Part shown: piece after piece, positions 5,869 to 6,275 of the stretch
Layout of the letters: every line of letters begins with the position of its first letter
Position numbering within the stretch: the first letter of the stretch is position 1
Source: Bacillota bacterium
Lineage (GTDB): Bacteria; Bacillota; Sulfobacillia; Sulfobacillales; Sulfobacillaceae
Assembly: GCA_023381095.1 (NCBI GenBank)
Contig: JAMCTO010000304.1
Coordinates: forward strand, 1-6,275
Reading direction: 5' to 3'
Length of the DNA stretch: 6,275 bases
Made by a program: the position numbers and the translations under genes
The notes under the pieces: generated by a model
The model's database searches: none
Seen by the model: the letters and a program-made list of their open reading frames with translations, nothing else
Told to the model about the DNA's origin: nothing

Positions 5869-6003
5869 TTGGTGTCGCAAGGGGATGTCCTCCGTGGGCC
5901 GTCTGGAAGATTTCAGATCACTACGCAACTCCCGATCATTGAAGACATATGCTGTCAGGCTGTTTGACCGGGCCGGTCTTACCATCAGTGGCCGGGCGTC
6001 GCC

Positions 6004-6035
6004 GAGAGAAAACCCGGATCGGGAGGATCCGGGTT
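6004..6035 (-). terminator. Strong intrinsic terminator of the right-edge gene
   Basis: AACCCGGATC (6011-6020) and GATCCGGGTT (6026-6035) form a perfect 10-bp stem with a 5-base loop. On the - strand the stem is followed by TTCTCTC, so with the stem's own final TT the tract is TTTTCTCTC. It lies 47 nt beyond the stop codon at 6083 and should separate that gene from the hydrolase. Confidence 0.85.
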
Positions 6036-6082
6036 GTGTTAGCATTCGCACTCGTACGGCCCTGATGAGGTGACGAGTCGGG

Positions 6083-6271
6083 TCAACCAACGCTGGCGGG
6101 CCTCGCGGGTCGGGTCTCATACCAGTGTTGAAACCGCGACCACCCGGCGAGAATGTCCAACCGGTGCAATAAGCGCGGGACGACGTCCAAGTCCCACACG
6201 GCACACGCGATGAGGAGATACCCTTCCCAGATGTGGCGCAGCGCATATGACCCGTCGGGCCGCTCAGCCAT
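6083..6271 (-). CDS. Unrecognised GC-rich gene at the right edge, possibly partial
   Basis: The visible frame encodes 62 residues from an ATG at 6271 to a TGA at 6085-6083. It reads MAERPDGSYALRHIWEGYLL... and ends ...ETRPARPASVG. It is tryptophan-rich (5 W) with a hydrophobic/amphipathic central stretch (LLIACAVWDLDVVPRLLHRLDIL). The frame is still open at the window edge (AAG precedes the ATG), so the ATG may be internal and the gene may continue outside. Its GC-rich codons resemble the transposase more than merA, so it could belong to another acquired element, but I recognise no family. The strong terminator downstream supports it as the end of a real transcription unit. Confidence 0.55.
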   Translation of the reverse strand: MAERPDGSYALRHIWEGYLLIACAVWDLDVVPRLLHRLDILAGWSRFQHWYETRPARPASVG

Positions 6272-6275
6272 CTTC

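Larger units (their letters stand above)
5750..6082. other. Region upstream of the hydrolase
   Basis: This 333-bp stretch holds the hydrolase promoter candidate, the doubtful small ORF and the terminator of the gene at the right edge. Between about 5870 and 6003 I see nothing further that I can support. Confidence 0.5.

Noticed and set aside
5746..6246. 166-codon frame on the - strand
   Set aside because: It runs through the strong terminator and overlaps the more plausible right-edge gene. Only its 3' part looks at all protein-like.
1..6275. CRISPR array, tRNA or rRNA genes
   Set aside because: No regularly spaced repeats and no tRNA- or rRNA-like segments were seen on either strand.

Overview
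The window looks like the edge of a mercury-resistance locus in a bacterium with sigma-A-type promoters and strong AGGAGG-like ribosome binding sites. This suggests a Gram-positive (Firmicutes-like) host. An acidophile of the Sulfobacillus type is my best guess, but it rests on general resemblance and not on any diagnostic gene.

Layout from left to right. A complete IS1182-type insertion sequence (about 15-1883) carries one DDE transposase on the + strand between imperfect ~22-bp terminal inverted repeats. Its right tip abuts the 3' end of merA (1881-3773, - strand), which encodes a 630-residue mercuric reductase with two N-terminal heavy-metal-binding domains. The merA stop codon spans the IS junction. 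Next is a 392-bp divergent control region (3774-4165). It contains a perfect 19-bp inverted repeat (3971-4016), and a consensus-like promoter can be read from it in each direction. To its right, a 110-residue DsrE-like protein (4166-4498, + strand) is transcribed away from merA. A 456-bp stretch (4499-4954) holds a possible terminator and one small doubtful ORF. An alpha/beta hydrolase (4955-5749, - strand) follows, with its own promoter candidate. The right edge holds the end of an unrecognised GC-rich gene on the - strand (6083-6271), followed by a very strong intrinsic terminator (6004-6035).

How the parts fit. MerA reduces Hg(II) to Hg(0) in the cytoplasm. No merR, merT or merP is visible. 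The merA promoter has a 17-bp spacer, not the 19-20 bp of MerR-controlled promoters, and the palindrome covers both divergent promoters. I infer control by a dimeric repressor, possibly ArsR/SmtB-like, acting on merA and the DsrE-like gene together. That arrangement is the most interesting signal in the window. The second is the IS insertion into the merA stop codon, which appears to leave the protein intact. No wholly new system can be demonstrated from this sequence alone.
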